64,000 nt of DNA from Rhodococcus sp. G-MC3 (GTDB taxonomy: Bacteria > Actinomycetota > Actinomycetes > Mycobacteriales > Mycobacteriaceae). Location: assembly GCF_030063335.1 (NCBI RefSeq), contig NZ_JASISW010000002.1, forward strand, positions 124,001-188,000. The letters run 5' to 3'. Made by a program: the position numbers and the translations under genes. Of the stretch, positions 61,050 through 64,000 are shown piece by piece. Within the stretch, counting starts at the first letter, position 1. Each line of letters begins with the position of its first letter. Under the pieces are notes generated by a model. It did no database searches and had not been told where the DNA came from. It saw only the letters and a list, made by a program, of their open reading frames with translations.

Positions 61050-63059
61050 GTGCTCGGCACCAATGCGCTCGCTGGCGCGACCAGTCCTTATCTCCTCCAG
61101 CATGCGGACAACCCGGTTCATTGGCAGCAGTGGACACCGGAGGTCTTGGAATCCGCGCGTGACCGCGACGTTCCGATATTGCTGTCCATCGGATATTCGG
61201 CCTGTCACTGGTGTCACGTCATGGCCCACGAATCGTTCGAGGACGAGGCGACGGCTGCCCTGATGAACGCCGGGTTCGTCTGCATTAAGGTCGATCGTGA
61301 GGAGCGTCCCGATCTCGACGCGGTCTACATGAACGCAACCGTAGCGATGACCGGGCAGGGCGGTTGGCCGATGACCTGCTTCCTGACTCCCGACGGCGAA
61401 CCGTTCTACTGCGGCACGTACTTCCCTCCGCGTCCACGCGCAGGGACTCCGTCGTTTCCCCAGCTGCTGGAGGCTATTTCGGACACGTGGACCCTTCGTC
61501 GCAGCGAGGTGTTCGATGCCTCGGCTGTGATCGTCGATGCATTGCGCAGCAATTCTGGTCAGTTGCCGGTCTCCGCGAGACCGGTCGACGCCGAGCTGCT
61601 CGGTGACGCCGTCGCAGCGGTACTGCGCGACGAGGACGTCGATCGTGGCGGCTTCGGTGGTGCCCCCAAGTTTCCGCCGAGCGCGCTGCTCGAAGGTCTG
61701 CTGAGGCACTACGAACGCACCGGCTCGGCTGAGGTGCTCGCTGCGGTACATCGCACCGCGGCCGCGATGGCGCGGGGTGGAATCCACGACCAGATCGGCG
61801 GTGGCTTCGCGCGCTACTCGGTCGACGACGAATGGGTCGTGCCGCACTTCGAGAAGATGCTCTACGACAATGCGTTGCTTCTGAGGTTCTACGGGCACCT
61901 GGCCCGGGTCACCGGCGACCCGTTGGCAATCCGGGTCGCCGACGCCACCGCAAGTTTCATGTTGCGGGAACTGCGAACCGAGACAGGCTGTTTCGCATCG
62001 GCGCTCGACGCAGACACCGAGGGCGTCGAAGGTCTGACGTACGCGTGGTCGCCCGAGCAGCTCGTGGAGGTGTTGGGCTTCGAGGACGGCGTGTGGGCAA
62101 CGGGATTGTTCGCCGTCGACTCTGCGGGCACTTTCGAGTCCGGAATGTCGGTACTGCAACTGCCCGAGGATCCGGACGACGCACGTCGCTTCGAGCGAGT
62201 GTGCGCCGAGTTGAAGGCCGTGCGCGATCGGCGTTCTCAACCGGGCCGCGACGACAAAGTTGTCACCGCCTGGAACGGACTGGCGATCACCGCGCTCGCC
62301 GAAGCGGGTGCAGGCCTCGGCCGATCCGAGTGGGTCGACGCGGCAGTCGAATGCGCGGAACAGATCTTTGCTACTCACGAGGAGAACGGCAGGGTGCGTC
62401 GGGCATCGCTCGGCTCCCACGTGGGCGAGGCGATCGGAGTGCTGGAGGACTACGCCTGCCTTGCCGTGGGTTCGCTGTCGTTGTTCCAGGCGACGGGCGA
62501 GACCGTGTGGCTGGGGCGAGCGCAGCGGATCCTCGACTCGGCCGCGGACCATTTCGCCGATCCCGATCACCCCGGCAGTTGGTTCGACACCGCAGACGAC
62601 GCAGAAATGCTGGTAAGCAGGCCGCGTGATCCGTTGGACAACGCGACACCGTCCGGCGCGTCGACCATCACCGAGGCGTTGCACACGGCAGAAGGTCTTG
62701 TTCCTGTTCAGAGCGCGGTGCGGTACGGCGAACTGGCGTCGGCCGGTCTGGCCCGATCGGCAGCAATACTCGAACGCGCTCCGCGTTCCGGCGGGCATTG
62801 GCTCGCTGTTGCGGAGGCATCCCTGCACGGTCCGCTGCAGGTGGCGATTGCGACGAGTGGTGACGGTTCGCTGCTGGCGGTCGCTCGCGCGCACGCGCCG
62901 GGAGGGGCAACGGTGGTGGCCGGTGCCGTCGACTCCTCACCGTTGTTCGAGGGCCGCCCGACGGTCGACGGTCGCGACGCCGCCTACGTGTGCCGGGGAT
63001 CCGTATGCCACACGCCGGTCACGACCGAGCGCGATCTGATCGAGGAACTGCGCCGATAG
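61050..63059 (+). CDS. DUF255 thioredoxin-domain protein (YyaL/spermatogenesis-associated-20-like)
   Basis: 669-residue protein: N-terminal thioredoxin-like DUF255 domain with the CHWC motif at 52-55 (GYSACHWCHVMAHESF) and DREERPDLDAVYM, followed by an (alpha/alpha)6 glycosidase-like barrel (GGGFARYSVDDEWVVPHFEKM, SALDADTEGVEGLTYAW, DDKVVTAWNGLAITALAEA). Highly conserved from bacteria to animals without a firm function. Start GTG 61050. It is the last gene of the mca block. Confidence 0.92.
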   Translation: MLGTNALAGATSPYLLQHADNPVHWQQWTPEVLESARDRDVPILLSIGYSACHWCHVMAHESFEDEATAALMNAGFVCIKVDREERPDLDAVYMNATVAMTGQGGWPMTCFLTPDGEPFYCGTYFPPRPRAGTPSFPQLLEAISDTWTLRRSEVFDASAVIVDALRSNSGQLPVSARPVDAELLGDAVAAVLRDEDVDRGGFGGAPKFPPSALLEGLLRHYERTGSAEVLAAVHRTAAAMARGGIHDQIGGGFARYSVDDEWVVPHFEKMLYDNALLLRFYGHLARVTGDPLAIRVADATASFMLRELRTETGCFASALDADTEGVEGLTYAWSPEQLVEVLGFEDGVWATGLFAVDSAGTFESGMSVLQLPEDPDDARRFERVCAELKAVRDRRSQPGRDDKVVTAWNGLAITALAEAGAGLGRSEWVDAAVECAEQIFATHEENGRVRRASLGSHVGEAIGVLEDYACLAVGSLSLFQATGETVWLGRAQRILDSAADHFADPDHPGSWFDTADDAEMLVSRPRDPLDNATPSGASTITEALHTAEGLVPVQSAVRYGELASAGLARSAAILERAPRSGGHWLAVAEASLHGPLQVAIATSGDGSLLAVARAHAPGGATVVAGAVDSSPLFEGRPTVDGRDAAYVCRGSVCHTPVTTERDLIEELRR

Positions 63060-63163
63060 TCGCACTTTCGTCCTCGAATCGAGAAGTTGTGGCATGGTCA
63101 CTGCCGACGCAATCGCACTCTGCGGACAGGCCGCGTGCGATCACAGGGGGCGGTGACTGCGCG

Positions 63164-64000
63164 ATGACGACTATCTCTGCAGCAGAGGGAGCGATTCTGG
63201 CCAATTTCGTCGATGCGGTGCCTGCTGCCGTCCTGGTCCACACGATGGACTTTCAGGTGGTGGCGGCAAATCGGTTGTGCGAGGACGTTCTCGGTTACAC
63301 GACGGAGGAGATGCTCAGCCGGCTCGTCGCCGATTTCATTCCTACGGAGGATCGGGACTCCGCTCGCGAATTGGCAGGTTTGCTCGGCGACGCGTATCCG
63401 GCGGAATCGCCCGCCTCTGGTCGCCCGATCATCGCCAGGCGGCGGGTAGTGCGACGCGACGGCTCGGTCATATCGTGCTGGATGCAGATCGGCATCGCGC
63501 ATCTGGCAGGCCTGCGCGTGATCGTCGCGTGCATCGACCTGGTCAATCCGGTCGACGGTGACAGCAGGTGGTGGCGCGAGCGGGCCGAGCGTGACGATCT
63601 CACCGGTTTGTTGCGCCGTGCAGCCTTTCTCGATCGGGTCGACGCGTGGGTGCAGCGCGATCTGCCGATGACACTGGCGTTCGTAGACGTCGACCGACTC
63701 AAGGCGATCAACGACACCTACGGTCACCGGGCTGGGGACCTGGTGCTGGAGGCTGCCGCTCGGCGTTTGCGATCGTGGGCACCGTCCTGGGCCGTCGTCG
63801 GTCGATTCTCGGGCGACGAGTTCGTCGTTGCTTGCTCCGGAGACAAGATGTCGGCCGAGCGATTGACGGCGAGCCTACGCAGCGCCGTGTGCAGCGAACC
63901 TGTGCCGTGGGCGACGGAACAGCTCGTCGTCTCGGTCAGTATCGGAGCGGTGGAGCGGCGAGACGGCGAGGACAGCCGCGACCTTGTGAATCGAGCCGAC
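63164..64000 (+). CDS. PAS-GGDEF diguanylate cyclase-like protein, 3' end missing
   Basis: The frame runs from ATG 63164 to the window end without a stop (279 codons). Residues about 10-130 form a PAS domain (VDAVPAAVLVHTMDFQVVA onward, with PTEDRDSARELAGLL and VVRRDGSVISCWMQI). From about 140 a GGDEF domain follows: ERDDLTGLLRRAAFLDRV, DVDRLKAINDTYGHRAGD, and the signature GRFSGDEFVVAC, where the first Gly of GGDEF is Ser. SVSIGAVERRDGEDSRDL is the terminal part seen. Makes or senses cyclic di-GMP; an EAL domain could follow beyond the window. Confidence 0.88.
   Translation, partial: MTTISAAEGAILANFVDAVPAAVLVHTMDFQVVAANRLCEDVLGYTTEEMLSRLVADFIPTEDRDSARELAGLLGDAYPAESPASGRPIIARRRVVRRDGSVISCWMQIGIAHLAGLRVIVACIDLVNPVDGDSRWWRERAERDDLTGLLRRAAFLDRVDAWVQRDLPMTLAFVDVDRLKAINDTYGHRAGDLVLEAAARRLRSWAPSWAVVGRFSGDEFVVACSGDKMSAERLTASLRSAVCSEPVPWATEQLVVSVSIGAVERRDGEDSRDLVNRAD

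Noticed and set aside
60525-62894. 789-codon open frame antisense to the DUF255 and mca genes
   Set aside because: Arg/Gly/His-rich sequence without domains, mirrored by two well-supported genes on the other strand; a GC-bias shadow.

Overview
The window is from a high-GC mycolate-type actinomycete, most likely Rhodococcus or a close Nocardiaceae relative. The evidence is a mycothiol S-conjugate amidase (mca), the block greA / DUF4307 / mca / small membrane protein / DUF255 protein that is conserved with mycobacteria, two DUF3558 lipoproteins, a DUF222/13E12-type HNH protein behind a mycobacterial-type SOS box, frequent GTG starts and dense 4-nt stop/start overlaps. No rRNA, tRNA, CRISPR array, insertion sequence or prophage is visible.

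Layout. 1-7.9 kb: cut-off PhoD phosphatase, cholesterol-oxidase-like GMC flavoprotein, EEP phosphodiesterase, VOC protein, luciferase-like monooxygenase, aldo/keto reductase with divergent XRE regulator, small membrane protein, SixA-like phosphatase. 8-14.4 kb: an ECF biotin transporter (bioY, bioM, bioN) interleaved in one operon with two small acyl-CoA/AMP ligases and a thiolase, behind a BioQ-like palindrome, with a convergent acyl-ACP thioesterase. 14.4-28.4 kb: NlpC/P60-transglycosylase, RidA, VKOR/DsbA pair, aroQ, two MFS transporters, SOS-box HNH protein, GT39 glycosyltransferase, DUF305 and LVIVD proteins. 28.5-38.3 kb: a tightly overlapped Atu-like catabolic operon (TIGR03084, AtuA, two acyl-CoA dehydrogenases, biotin-dependent acyl-CoA carboxylase, enoyl-CoA hydratase, TetR). 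38.3-41.4 kb: guanine deaminase, membrane ABM protein, two DUF3558 lipoproteins. 41.4-46.2 kb: str operon (rpsL, rpsG, fusA, tuf) with a structured leader and a strong terminator. 46.3-50.2 kb: bacterial RNA-repair pair Hen1-Pnkp. 50.1-52.6 kb: five-gene Asp23/Gls24 envelope-stress operon including a 59-residue protein. 52.7-58.4 kb: ferredoxin-reductase-type flavoprotein, threonine ammonia-lyase, a frameshifted PQQ-propeller lipoprotein, DrrAB exporter. 58.5-64 kb: greA to DUF255 block, then a PAS-GGDEF protein cut by the window end.

The most unusual signal is structural. At three operon junctions (bioY/ligase, bioM/bioN, dsbA/VKOR) the stop/start overlap has been tandemly duplicated, so the two genes are joined by chains of 5- to 21-codon micro-ORFs, each ending in the start codon of the next. 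All spacings (17, 29 and 62 nt) are 2 modulo 3, the value needed for each micro-ORF to close on the next start. A fourth junction (DUF2273/Asp23) carries a 15-nt in-frame version. I do not know a description of such stop-start relays. The biotin-transport operon that holds two of them also combines uptake with CoA-ligase and thiolase genes of unexplained purpose.
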